From the NCBI GenBank assembly GCA_944322845.1, contig CALUQE010000009.1, forward strand, positions 1 through 64,000: a DNA stretch of 64,000 nt. Reading direction: 5' to 3'. A program made the translations under genes and the position numbers. The notes below the pieces were generated by a model. It saw nothing but the letters and a program-made list of their open reading frames with translations, made no database searches and was not told the origin of the DNA. Positions 25,181-33,645 of the stretch are shown piece after piece (the stretch's first letter is position 1; every line of letters begins with the position of its first letter). Origin of the DNA: Candidatus Gastranaerophilales bacterium (lineage in GTDB: Bacteria; Cyanobacteriota; Vampirovibrionia; Gastranaerophilales; Gastranaerophilaceae).

Positions 25181-25417
25181 ATGGACGACATTACTCAGAA
25201 ACTTAATGAAGCAGAAGTACTTATGCACGAAAATACCTGTCTGCTTGAATTGATGGAAGGATACTGTGTCTATGCAATGGAAAACGAAGGCTCAATTACA
25301 AACCTGCTTCCGGGATTTGAGATTGTACTCGGCAAACAGAAAAAACTCGCACAAAAAATCGATGATATTACGGAAGATGTCCTGAAAACAAATTACCCGC
25401 ACTGGTTTAAGACATAA
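25181..25417 (+). CDS. 78-aa acidic helical protein of unknown function
   Basis: 78 aa, predicted all-helical: a start rich in Glu and Leu, then LLPGFEIVLGKQKKLAQKID and the end YPHWFKT. RBS AGAGGAAA precedes the ATG. It has a strong promoter overlapped by a perfect palindrome and lies divergent to the two HTH genes, so it is probably their regulated target. The last 11 bases overlap the convergent csaB-like gene. No family recognised. Confidence 0.7.
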   Translation: MDDITQKLNEAEVLMHENTCLLELMEGYCVYAMENEGSITNLLPGFEIVLGKQKKLAQKIDDITEDVLKTNYPHWFKT

Positions 25418-26336
25418 GAACACTAAACTCTTTTTCAAAATCCCTCTGATTCAACTCTATTAAAGGTAAATTATACTCGTCCGCAAGTTTTTTGATTTTG
25501 ATATCATAATTTATTGCAAGCGTTTTGACTCCGGATTTAATTGCAACAACGTTTGCGTGAAAACGCATTCCTACAAGATATTCCAGCTCGGAAATCTTTT
25601 CAAACACATCATTAATCGAAAGCCCGCTCAATATTTCAACATTTTCTTCCCTATCTTTTTTTCTCAGTATTCGAACAAACTTTTCGCACACATCAAGGTC
25701 AATACTGTCCTGAAGCGAAATTACCTGCAATTTTTTATCCGGAAATCTTTTAATAACTTCATCTGCAAGAGCGTTCAAAAAACCGTCCGTAAGCGTCGGA
25801 TAATCTCTCAATTGTATCCCAGCAATCCCTTTTTTATTTTTGTGCGGAAGTTCCAGACTAAAAATCGGATCCTGAACAAGCTCTGATTTAATTCCGTGAT
25901 TTTGAAGAAATTCCTGCGATTTTTTGTCTCTGACGGAAATTTTAGCTGCATGCCTGAGAAGTGCGCAGGTTAAAAACCGTCCGAATTTTGAACGTATGGG
26001 CCCGATACCTTGAGAATATATTTCAACTTTTTTCCCCAACACAAGTGCGGTAAATATTACTCCCAGATAATAAACGAGGCTCTTAAAACTTGTGACATCC
26101 TGCAGCAGGCTTCCGCCGCCGGAAATTAAAACATCCGCCTCTCTTATGCTTTTGAAAAAATCAAACATTCCGCAGGAGTCAACCTCGTGAAGTTTAGCGG
26201 TTTTTTCCGGATTGGAAGAAATTAGAGTAATTTTTTCCGCTCCCTCTCTTTTCAACCGGTCGGTCAAAACCCTTGCAATAGCTTCGTCTCCGAAATTATC
26301 AAACCCGATATATCCGGATACAACGTATTTTGTCAT
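25407..26336 (-). CDS. CsaB-like polysaccharide pyruvyl transferase family protein
   Basis: 309 aa. Family features: the start GYIGFDNFGDEAI, the block DVLISGGGSLLQD (about residue 70), a middle SQGIGPIRSKFG, and the C-terminal LVGMRFHANVVAIKSG. CsaB-type enzymes add ketal-pyruvate to cell-wall polysaccharide to anchor S-layer proteins; others in the family make exopolysaccharide. It overlaps the kdgK-like gene by 4 bases, an unusual pairing with sugar-acid catabolism. No S-layer-homology protein is seen in the window. Confidence 0.87.
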   Translation of the reverse strand: MTKYVVSGYIGFDNFGDEAIARVLTDRLKREGAEKITLISSNPEKTAKLHEVDSCGMFDFFKSIREADVLISGGGSLLQDVTSFKSLVYYLGVIFTALVLGKKVEIYSQGIGPIRSKFGRFLTCALLRHAAKISVRDKKSQEFLQNHGIKSELVQDPIFSLELPHKNKKGIAGIQLRDYPTLTDGFLNALADEVIKRFPDKKLQVISLQDSIDLDVCEKFVRILRKKDREENVEILSGLSINDVFEKISELEYLVGMRFHANVVAIKSGVKTLAINYDIKIKKLADEYNLPLIELNQRDFEKEFSVLMS

Positions 26337-27265
26337 TGAAGATTCTCCATCACGGCATTTTTATAAGGAATAGCCTGAATTGCGCCATAGTTTTGGGTTT
26401 GAAGCCCTGCCACAACAGCTGCAAATTTGGTTGCCTCAACAGGCGTATGCCCGTTTGTAAGCGCGTACAAAAATCCGCCGTTAAATACATCTCCGGAAGC
26501 CGTTATGTCAATTGCCTTCTGAGTATTGTAGAAGTTTGTAAAGCTTATCTCACCCTTATAGCCGGTATAATAACCGTTATCAACATGAGATTTCACCACA
26601 ACAATCTTAACTCCTTTGTCCCAGAAGTATTTCATAACTTTTTCCATCGAATCTATTTCGTAAAGCTTAACGGCGTCGTTTTTAAGACTTAAAAATATAA
26701 CATCCGTATAATCAACAATTTCTTCAAAATACTCTCTCGTGTCGGAAGAATTCATAAAGCAGGAGGTGTAATTCGGATCATAAGCCGTCATTACCCCGTT
26801 TTCTTTTGCAATTTTAAACGCTTCTCTCACAAGCTCTCTTGAACTTGCGCTGAGCGATTGCACGACTCCTGTTGAATATATAAGTTTAAGTTTTTTAATA
26901 CAATCTTCAGAAATATCTTCTATAGAAAGCTTTGCCGCGGCGGTTTTACGTTTGTAATACAAAAGCTCGTTCTTACCAGCAGTCCTTGATACAATATACA
27001 TCCCGTTCTGTTCATCATTTGTCTTGATTAATGAAGTGTCAATCCCTTCTTTTTGCAGACTTGAGATAATAAATTCACTGAATCCGTCGTTTCCGACTCT
27101 TGTAAGATAAGTGACATTTCCGCCGAGTCTTGCAACAGCAACGGCAGTAGTTACGGTATCTCCGCCAAAATATTTGTTAAGTGTGGAAGTTTCCGCAAGA
27201 GTCCCGTTTGTCGAAAGCTCAATCAGGCATTCGCCTATTATCGCAATATCTATTTTTGAATCCAT
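26333..27265 (-). CDS. PfkB-family sugar kinase, probable 2-keto-3-deoxygluconate kinase
   Basis: 310 aa. Ribokinase-fold signatures: the N-terminal GGDTVTTAVAVARLGG (about residues 34-49) and the C-terminal catalytic block DITASGDVFNGGFLYAL (about 265-281), in which the catalytic Asp of GD is kept although the usual GAGD reads ASGD. Its partner gene encodes a KDPG-aldolase-like protein, which supports KdgK (making KDPG) over other PfkB substrates. The genes overlap by 16 bases. Confidence 0.85.
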   Translation of the reverse strand: MDSKIDIAIIGECLIELSTNGTLAETSTLNKYFGGDTVTTAVAVARLGGNVTYLTRVGNDGFSEFIISSLQKEGIDTSLIKTNDEQNGMYIVSRTAGKNELLYYKRKTAAAKLSIEDISEDCIKKLKLIYSTGVVQSLSASSRELVREAFKIAKENGVMTAYDPNYTSCFMNSSDTREYFEEIVDYTDVIFLSLKNDAVKLYEIDSMEKVMKYFWDKGVKIVVVKSHVDNGYYTGYKGEISFTNFYNTQKAIDITASGDVFNGGFLYALTNGHTPVEATKFAAVVAGLQTQNYGAIQAIPYKNAVMENLQ

Positions 27266-27879
27266 TCTGAGAAATCCTTAACTTCTTTTATAATCTCTCT
27301 TGTACGCTGTGTAATTTCCTTAGGAGTAAAACCGAGATAGAAATCTCTGCCTACGCCTACTGCAGCAGCGCCTGCTTTAATATATGTAACAACTTCACCG
27401 AGTTTTATATTACCCATAGGCATTAAACTCAAAAACGGCATCTGTCTCAAAATATCTTCTATATACTGAACTCCGCCCATTGCATCCGTCGGATAAAGTT
27501 TAATAAGCGGTATTCTCGATTTCCAAGCATTATAAGCCTCATTTGCCGTAGAAGCACCCGCAATAAACGGAACTCTTCTGTTTTTAGAAATCTTAACCAT
27601 ATTCATCTGGAAAATCGGAGATGCAATCAGTTTTGCACCGCTTTCAAACGCAGCATCCGCCTGCATTGAAGTTATTATTCCGCCTGCACATACGTGTGCA
27701 AATTTTGAGACCTCACTGATTGCCTGATAAAGAGAAGGATTCTCAACATTAATCTCTAAAATTCTGATTCCGCCTTCCACCAGCGCCTTTGCAGTCTCTA
27801 TCGCCATTTCCGGCTCTTTGCATCTTATTATGGGATAAACCTTATCTTCCTTTATAATTCCAATATAATTCTCACTCAT
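27250..27879 (-). CDS. KDPG/KHG aldolase (Entner-Doudoroff)
   Basis: 209 aa. Class I aldolase of the Eda family: LEINVENP carries the catalytic Glu (about residue 46), LIKLYPTDAMGG carries the Schiff-base Lys (about residue 126), and GAAAVGVGRDFY is the C-terminal phosphate loop. It splits 2-keto-3-deoxy-6-phosphogluconate to pyruvate and glyceraldehyde 3-phosphate. First gene of a three-gene operon with the kinase and the CsaB-like gene. No edd (6-phosphogluconate dehydratase) is seen, so the pathway may use free sugar acids such as uronates. Confidence 0.93.
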   Translation of the reverse strand: MSENYIGIIKEDKVYPIIRCKEPEMAIETAKALVEGGIRILEINVENPSLYQAISEVSKFAHVCAGGIITSMQADAAFESGAKLIASPIFQMNMVKISKNRRVPFIAGASTANEAYNAWKSRIPLIKLYPTDAMGGVQYIEDILRQMPFLSLMPMGNIKLGEVVTYIKAGAAAVGVGRDFYLGFTPKEITQRTREIIKEVKDFSEWIQK

Positions 27880-27948
27880 TTGTATGTATCCTTTTCTAAT
27901 AATTTATTATAACATAAATAGTGAAGAGTGAAGGGTAAGGAGTCGGTA

Positions 27949-29931
27949 TTGAATAAAATCAAAGCAGCATTTTTTAGTATTCTCGTACTTGCAGGATTAA
28001 TTTTTGTTTATTTTGTAACCTATAATTTCGTTGAACCTAAGGGTTACGATTTTATGATAAAACATGCGCTTACGGAAAAACTGCCGTTTGACGGCAAAAA
28101 ACAGGTATACGGAAGCGAAGACATTGTTCTTGTTGTTATCGACAGCAAAACCGTTGATAAATACCGCTGGCCGTGGAAAAGAGAATTAAACTGCAAAATT
28201 TATGATTTTTTCAGCAAATACGCAAAGCCTGAAATTGTTGTACACGATTCAATAATTGCCACTTTAGACAGTGATTATCCGGAATCCGACCGCAAGTTTT
28301 TTAATTCCGTAAATAAACTTGATAACCTTATCGTCGGATTTATGCCCTCGGTAATGGGCTGGGAAAGCAAAGAATTCGGCAGAATTTACGACAGCGCTTT
28401 TCAAAAATTTGCAATAAATGCTACAGACAAAACAAGTTCTATGCCGAATTTTTACTCAAGTATGATGCCGTTTCCAAAACCATACTTTGATTCGGTAAAA
28501 CATGCCGGCTCAGTTTCCATGCTTCCGGGATTCATAAACGGGAACCTTTCTTCTTATGCAATCGACGAAGTTTTCAGAAACCATGAATACATTCTGAAAT
28601 ACAAAGGCAACGTTTATCCGTCCGTTGCAATGAAAGCGTTTTTGATGAAAAACAATAATCCTGAGATGGTTGTGGCAAATTCGTCAATTTATTTTCCGGA
28701 ACTTAACTACAAAATCCAGCAGCGCACAACAAAATATCAGTCAATAGTCCCGCTTAAATTCTATAAACTCAATAAAGAAGGATATTCACATACAAAAATT
28801 TCCGCGGTTGATGTAATGGATTCTTTTGATAATCTGTCAAAAGGCAGGGAGCCGGTTATAAATCCGGAAATTTTTAAAGACAAAATTGTTGTAATAGGGG
28901 CTAATGTTCCGGCAGGAACTGGTTTGAACGATAACAAGAACACTCCCGTTATTTCAAACCATCCGGGGGTTGATATTCAGGCGACAGCTATTGATAATAT
29001 TATCCACAATGATTTCTTAAAAGTTCTTCCGCATTCAATCAATCTTCTTGTAACAATTATGGGAATGCTTATTGTATACGGAATTATAAGACTTTGTGAT
29101 TTATTTAAATCAATCGGGCTTTCTGTCAGTATGATTGCCGGATATATTATTCTGGCTTCAATATGTTTTTACTCCGGAATTGTAATCAATGTCATGACTC
29201 CGCCGGTAATGTTTATTGTAACAATGCTTGTCGGATATACCCACAAATTTGTACTGGAAAACAGAAGCAAAGAAAAAGTTAAATCCGCAATGGGCAAATA
29301 TATGTCGGAAGACGTTATGAAAAGGGTTATTCAAAATATTGATAACCTCGGATTAGGCGGCAAAAAAGCAATAGTAACAGTACTTTTTGCAGACATAAGG
29401 GGATTTACCTCAATGTCTGAAACAATGTCAGCCCAACAGGTTTCCGAAATCCTCAATGAATACTTTACCGAGATGGAGCCGATTATCTCCAAATACAACG
29501 GAATTATCAATAAATTCATAGGTGACGCTGTTATGGCAATCTTCGGAGAACCGATTCAGGACAAAAACCATGCAGCAAACGCCGTACGCTGCGGATATGA
29601 AATGCTTCTTAAAGTTAAAGAACTTCAAAAAAAATGGGCGCAGGAAGGAAAACCTAAAATCGAAATCGGTATCGGAATAAACACCGGAGAAGTTTTTGTC
29701 GGTAATATCGGTTCGGTAAACCGCATGGAATACACAGTAATCGGCGATACCGTAAACCTTGCAAGCAGGCTCGAAAGTTATAACAAGGTTTATAAAACAA
29801 AAATGTTAATAAGCACTTCAACCTACGAAACCACAAAAAGCTTTATCGACGTTATGAAGATTTCCGATGTGGAAATCAGAGGAAAATCTCATAAAATGAA
29901 TATTTACGAAGTACTGAAAGTTATTGGCTAG
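27949..29931 (+). CDS. CHASE2-domain class III adenylate cyclase
   Basis: 660 aa from a TTG at 27949, chosen because AAGGAG lies 6 bases upstream; a GTG at 27928 has no such site. N-terminal helix (about residues 5-24), a large extracytoplasmic CHASE2 sensor (about 30-360), three close membrane helices (about 365-440), then the cyclase domain. Catalytic residues are present: metal Asp in FADIRGFTS, Lys-Asp in NKFIGDAVMAIFGE, Asn-Arg in GDTVNLASRLE. It should make cAMP in response to an external signal. CHASE2 cyclases of this layout are common in cyanobacteria. Confidence 0.93.
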   Translation: MNKIKAAFFSILVLAGLIFVYFVTYNFVEPKGYDFMIKHALTEKLPFDGKKQVYGSEDIVLVVIDSKTVDKYRWPWKRELNCKIYDFFSKYAKPEIVVHDSIIATLDSDYPESDRKFFNSVNKLDNLIVGFMPSVMGWESKEFGRIYDSAFQKFAINATDKTSSMPNFYSSMMPFPKPYFDSVKHAGSVSMLPGFINGNLSSYAIDEVFRNHEYILKYKGNVYPSVAMKAFLMKNNNPEMVVANSSIYFPELNYKIQQRTTKYQSIVPLKFYKLNKEGYSHTKISAVDVMDSFDNLSKGREPVINPEIFKDKIVVIGANVPAGTGLNDNKNTPVISNHPGVDIQATAIDNIIHNDFLKVLPHSINLLVTIMGMLIVYGIIRLCDLFKSIGLSVSMIAGYIILASICFYSGIVINVMTPPVMFIVTMLVGYTHKFVLENRSKEKVKSAMGKYMSEDVMKRVIQNIDNLGLGGKKAIVTVLFADIRGFTSMSETMSAQQVSEILNEYFTEMEPIISKYNGIINKFIGDAVMAIFGEPIQDKNHAANAVRCGYEMLLKVKELQKKWAQEGKPKIEIGIGINTGEVFVGNIGSVNRMEYTVIGDTVNLASRLESYNKVYKTKMLISTSTYETTKSFIDVMKISDVEIRGKSHKMNIYEVLKVIG

Positions 29932-29966
29932 CAAAAAATTTTTTTAAGAGTTTTAATAACGGTACT

Positions 29967-30533
29967 ATGATAAATTCAATAAGCTTTGGTGCAAAATATA
30001 TCAGCAGCGACAATATAAAACAGCTTGATTTGTTCAAAAAAACGTACAGCCCGCGCAAAGTAAGCATTGTAAAAATTGACGGAACAAATGAAGCAGATGT
30101 TAAAGCAGTAGGTAAAGCCGTTACCAAATGGAAAGACGCGGCTTACGCTCAATCAATTCAGTGTGTTTTAAATTCAATTTTTGCAAGATTTATAGAACCG
30201 GAAGAACGAACGGTTTTTGCAATAACAACACAGAATAAAAATCACGGAAAATTAAAGAATAAAAAAATTTTAGCGCTTGCAGAAGTTAACACAAGCAAAG
30301 ATAGTACAATCAATCTTGACTATCTGCAGGTTAACCCTGATTATATTCACACGGCAAAATCCCGTAAATACAAAGGAATCGGAAGCTGCATGCTGAATTT
30401 TTTGAAACAAACTTTCCAAAAACCGATAACACTTCAATCCGATTTTCATGTAACGGATTTTTATACAAAAAATAAATTTGATGTACTGGATGCAAAAAAA
30501 TTCAAATATATATGGAATCCAAACAGAGCATGA
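29967..30533 (+). CDS. GNAT-like acetyltransferase with N-terminal SFGAK motif (paralogue 1)
   Basis: 188 aa. The C-terminal half resembles a GNAT fold: the acetyl-CoA loop YKGIGSCMLNFLK (about 132-144) and the closing DFYTKNKFDVL. The N-terminus reads MINSISFGAK, a short motif shared with other unrelated proteins in this window. It is a clear paralogue of the next gene (shared W-x-D/N-x-x-YA, AITTQ, hinge QVxP). Substrate unknown. The next gene's ATG overlaps the stop (ATGA). Confidence 0.65.
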   Translation: MINSISFGAKYISSDNIKQLDLFKKTYSPRKVSIVKIDGTNEADVKAVGKAVTKWKDAAYAQSIQCVLNSIFARFIEPEERTVFAITTQNKNHGKLKNKKILALAEVNTSKDSTINLDYLQVNPDYIHTAKSRKYKGIGSCMLNFLKQTFQKPITLQSDFHVTDFYTKNKFDVLDAKKFKYIWNPNRA

Positions 30534-31099
30534 GAGTAAGTTTTAACACAACAAATTTTGGCGCAAAACTTATAAAAACAGTCACGGTACAAAAATTTGA
30601 ACCGGAACTAAAAACTTATACTCCGGCACAGGTTTCTTTTGTGGAAATTGAACCTGACAATATAAAAGATACAGAAGCACTGAGCACAGCAGCAGATTTT
30701 TGGGCAAACGAAAAATATGCTGATGTTATTGCCCATACCTCAAGATTATTAAACATGAAAATATTAAACAGGAATAAAAACAAAGTTTACGCAATAACAA
30801 CCCAGAAAGAGAATCTTTCTGAGCCGGATGACAGGAAAATACTCGGCATGGCAGAAATTGAAGATGCTGATAAGCCTATAGTCGAATTAAGCCACATACA
30901 AGTAAAACCTGCAATTATTTATGCTCTTGAAAATCCTGAATACAAATACATCGGAACAAGTATTCTAAACGTCTTGAAAAGCATTTATACAGGAATCAAA
31001 TTAACCTCACTCAACGATCAAAGCGTTATTAATTTTTATCTAAAAAACGGATTCAGACGCATAATTCCAAACACAAACCAGTTTATCTGGCGAAAATAA
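30530..31099 (+). CDS. GNAT-like acetyltransferase with N-terminal NFGAK motif (paralogue 2)
   Basis: 189 aa from the ATG at 30530, which overlaps the previous stop as ATGA; an upstream in-frame ATG at 30512 is less likely. Shares with its neighbour the blocks TYTPAQVSFVEIEPDN, VYAITTQKEN and the GNAT end NFYLKNGFRRI, with YIGTSILNVLK as the CoA loop. The N-terminus MRVSFNTTNFGAK repeats the F-G-A-K motif. Tandem duplication with strong divergence suggests different substrates. No terminator was seen before the HD-domain gene. Confidence 0.65.
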   Translation: MRVSFNTTNFGAKLIKTVTVQKFEPELKTYTPAQVSFVEIEPDNIKDTEALSTAADFWANEKYADVIAHTSRLLNMKILNRNKNKVYAITTQKENLSEPDDRKILGMAEIEDADKPIVELSHIQVKPAIIYALENPEYKYIGTSILNVLKSIYTGIKLTSLNDQSVINFYLKNGFRRIIPNTNQFIWRK

Positions 31100-31195
31100 A
31101 TATAGATTGTAAATTTTTGTTAAGGACATTAGCCACCCGGTCAATTTTTCATTAAAAAAATACTTTACATAACTATAAGTGGAAAAAATTAGTGT

Positions 31196-31954
31196 GTGAA
31201 AATGAATTTTGTATATAATACCCCTATTCTTAACAAAATAAATATTCCGAATCTTCAATTCCGTTCTGCAGCAGTAAATTACGCAGAACCGGCGGGAATT
31301 AGACAGGATTCGTTCGCATCAAATCCTCTGTATGCAAATTTTGTTGACAAAAATACACTGACTCAAATCGCAAAATCAAACCCGCGGATTATGGATATTT
31401 TGAAGGAGAATAATATACGCCTGAATGTAAATTCGCAAGAACTGGATAAACTCAAGCACGGACATTTGATGGATACCCGTGTTACTGCAGCAAAAATGTA
31501 TTCCGCACTTCCGCCGGAAATCAAATCAAACGTTAATTTAAGCGACCTGCAGCAGGCTGCAATGCTTCACGATTACGGAAAAGTCCTTATTCCGGAAAAA
31601 ATTCTGAATAAAACAAGCAAACTCAACGACAAAGAGCGCCAAATAATGAAACTCCATTCGGAATTAGGTTACGAGCTGTTGAAAGATCAGGGCGTAAAAG
31701 AAGAAGTGCTGAATCTGGTTAAATACCACCACCAGAATCCGGACGGCAGCGGATATCCTGAAATTACCAACGGGTTTAAACCTGATATCTCATCAGAAAT
31801 AATAACTGCCGCAGATAAATACTCCGCCCTCAGAGAAAAACGAAGCTACAAAGATGCGCTCTCACGAGACGAAGCTTTAAATCTGATAAAAGAGGATGTT
31901 AATAACGGCTTAATATCTCAGGAAGTTTACAACTCATTAGAAAAAAGCGTTTAA
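31196..31954 (+). CDS. HD/HD-GYP-type metal-dependent phosphohydrolase
   Basis: 252 aa from GTG 31196, or ATG 31202 two codons later. After a non-conserved start (NIPNLQFRSA) an HD domain spans about 85-240. His in KHGHLMDTRV, the HD pair in AAMLHDYGKVLIPEKIL, His in KLHSELGYELL and the double His in VKYHHQNPDGSGYPE complete the metal ligands, and GSGYPE is close to the GYP motif. It could degrade c-di-GMP or another nucleotide. The adjacent gene on the other strand is a degenerate relative. No clear ribosome site. Confidence 0.85.
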   Translation: MKMNFVYNTPILNKINIPNLQFRSAAVNYAEPAGIRQDSFASNPLYANFVDKNTLTQIAKSNPRIMDILKENNIRLNVNSQELDKLKHGHLMDTRVTAAKMYSALPPEIKSNVNLSDLQQAAMLHDYGKVLIPEKILNKTSKLNDKERQIMKLHSELGYELLKDQGVKEEVLNLVKYHHQNPDGSGYPEITNGFKPDISSEIITAADKYSALREKRSYKDALSRDEALNLIKEDVNNGLISQEVYNSLEKSV

Positions 31955-31962
31955 ATACTAAA

Positions 31963-31989
31963 CGGGCGGGTTCATTCTGAACCCGCCCG
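31963..31989. terminator. GC-rich hairpin between convergent genes
   Basis: Perfect 11-bp stem CGGGCGGGTTC / GAACCCGCCCG, loop ATTCT. There is no strong T run, but the position between two stop codons indicates a shared terminator. Confidence 0.75.
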
Positions 31990-31998
31990 ATATTTCAA

Positions 31999-33369
31999 CT
32001 AATTTGCATTTACTACTTCGAATAGTGCATTTACAACTACCGGATCCCACTTTATTCCGGCTTCCTCTTTTATAATCTCCAAAGCTTGTTCTTTGTTCAT
32101 TGCTTTTCTGTATGATCTGTCTGAAGTCATAGCCGTATAAGCATCCGCTACCGCTATGATTCTTGAACCGAACGGAATAGAATTTCCTTTCAAACCTTCC
32201 GGCTCGCCGCCGCCGTCCCAGCGTTCTTTGTGATAATGAATATACGGAATAACTTCCGATAAGAAATTGATATTCATCAGCAGATTTACACCGACATTCG
32301 GGTGATTCTGAAGTTTTTCCCACTCTTCCTTAGAAAGCTTGCCTTTATTTGCAAACAGAGATTCCGGAAGAGTAATTTTTCCGATATTCTGCAGTAAACC
32401 TGCATAGTATACCAGATCCGTAGTTTTTTCATTTAAGCCGAGCTGTCTGCATAATTTTCTTGATAAATCTGCCGTATGCTGAGAATGAGCCACTTTGTAC
32501 TGGCCTTTTTCGTCAACAGCCTTGGCCAGTCTCTCAACAAATGCCTGTTGATTAGCACCTAAATCTCCAATTAAAGCGGTTAATTCCGCTCTTTTGTGCT
32601 GCAAATCCTCTGCAAAAACTTTTTCATCAGCTATCAATGCTTCCGTTTCTTCAATTGTCTTTTGAAGATGCATTGATGTTCCGAACAATCGTCCTATTGT
32701 CTCCAAAAGATTCATATAAGCACGCTTGATAGTCTTTTCTTTGTAATTTTCGATAACAATTACTCCGACAACATGCGCATTATTATGCATCGGAACAACT
32801 GCAAGAGACTTTACGTCATATTCTTTTAATTCGTACTTCGGAATAAAATTATCAATTTTAGAAACATCTTTAATCTGAACTTTTTCCAACGTTTTAAATG
32901 CTTTTACCACAATCGACTTATCTTCCGGAGTATAACCGAGTTTCTTTGCATAAATATCTTCATCAAAATCAACTGATGAACCTACAAGTCCGAGAACTTT
33001 GTCTTCAAAATTCAAACCTCTGGTAAATTCATCCGTAAGGTAAATATGACAGGCATCCACATCCAATATTTGAGTTAAAGTTTTTGCTATAGAATTATAA
33101 ACTACATACTCATCCTGAGAATTAAAACCTAAAACACACAGCGTATTGTCCAGAGAATATATTGAGATTAACTCTTTAAGCTGTGATTTTAATCTTGTTG
33201 TCTTATCCTTGACATCCTTGCCGATTTTTCCTGCAAGTTCTTCAGAAATCAAATATTCAGATACAAAGTCGCCAATGTTTAACGCAAAAATTTCCTCTAA
33301 AGGATCATCTTCCATTAAGTCTATTGAACGGCTGAAGAGTGATGCACCCATTTCTTCTTTATCTGTCAT
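31999..33369 (-). CDS. GAF plus degenerate HD-GYP protein
   Basis: 456 aa. A GAF-like domain occupies about residues 80-230, a coiled coil about 235-265, and an HD-GYP-like domain about 270-450. The signature HD pair is replaced by QN (LLQNIGK instead of LLHDIGK) and the GYP motif reads GEP (DGGGEPEGL), while other His ligands (NHPNVG, IHYHKERW) remain. It is therefore probably unable to cut c-di-GMP and may act as a c-di-GMP sensor or scaffold. An intact HD-domain protein is encoded convergently. Confidence 0.88.
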   Translation of the reverse strand: MTDKEEMGASLFSRSIDLMEDDPLEEIFALNIGDFVSEYLISEELAGKIGKDVKDKTTRLKSQLKELISIYSLDNTLCVLGFNSQDEYVVYNSIAKTLTQILDVDACHIYLTDEFTRGLNFEDKVLGLVGSSVDFDEDIYAKKLGYTPEDKSIVVKAFKTLEKVQIKDVSKIDNFIPKYELKEYDVKSLAVVPMHNNAHVVGVIVIENYKEKTIKRAYMNLLETIGRLFGTSMHLQKTIEETEALIADEKVFAEDLQHKRAELTALIGDLGANQQAFVERLAKAVDEKGQYKVAHSQHTADLSRKLCRQLGLNEKTTDLVYYAGLLQNIGKITLPESLFANKGKLSKEEWEKLQNHPNVGVNLLMNINFLSEVIPYIHYHKERWDGGGEPEGLKGNSIPFGSRIIAVADAYTAMTSDRSYRKAMNKEQALEIIKEEAGIKWDPVVVNALFEVVNAN

Positions 33370-33589
33370 AATTTTCCTTCCTAAATATATTAGTTATAAA
33401 CCTGAACACTTTAGTTTCAATCTTCGTATATTCTATATAACGGCACAAATTTCAAAAACTTTAATGTTTTTTTAAAATTTTATACTTTAGTTGGAGAAAA
33501 ATTATACTTATCTCCTAAAATAGAGGTTTTCAGAGATTTACAAAAATTAATATTAACCTGTAGTCCTACCTGCCGGCCTAACGGTATTA

Positions 33590-33618
33590 TTGATAAATAA
33601 CCATGCTTACGCTATTCT
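33590..33618 (+). promoter_or_regulatory. Promoter of the SEC-C motif protein gene
   Basis: TTGATA, 17-base spacer, TATTCT, then RBS GAGGAG before the ATG at 33646. Between 33370 and 33589 no other gene was seen. Confidence 0.65.
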
Positions 33619-33645
33619 ATATTCATAGACTTTGAGGAGAAAGCA

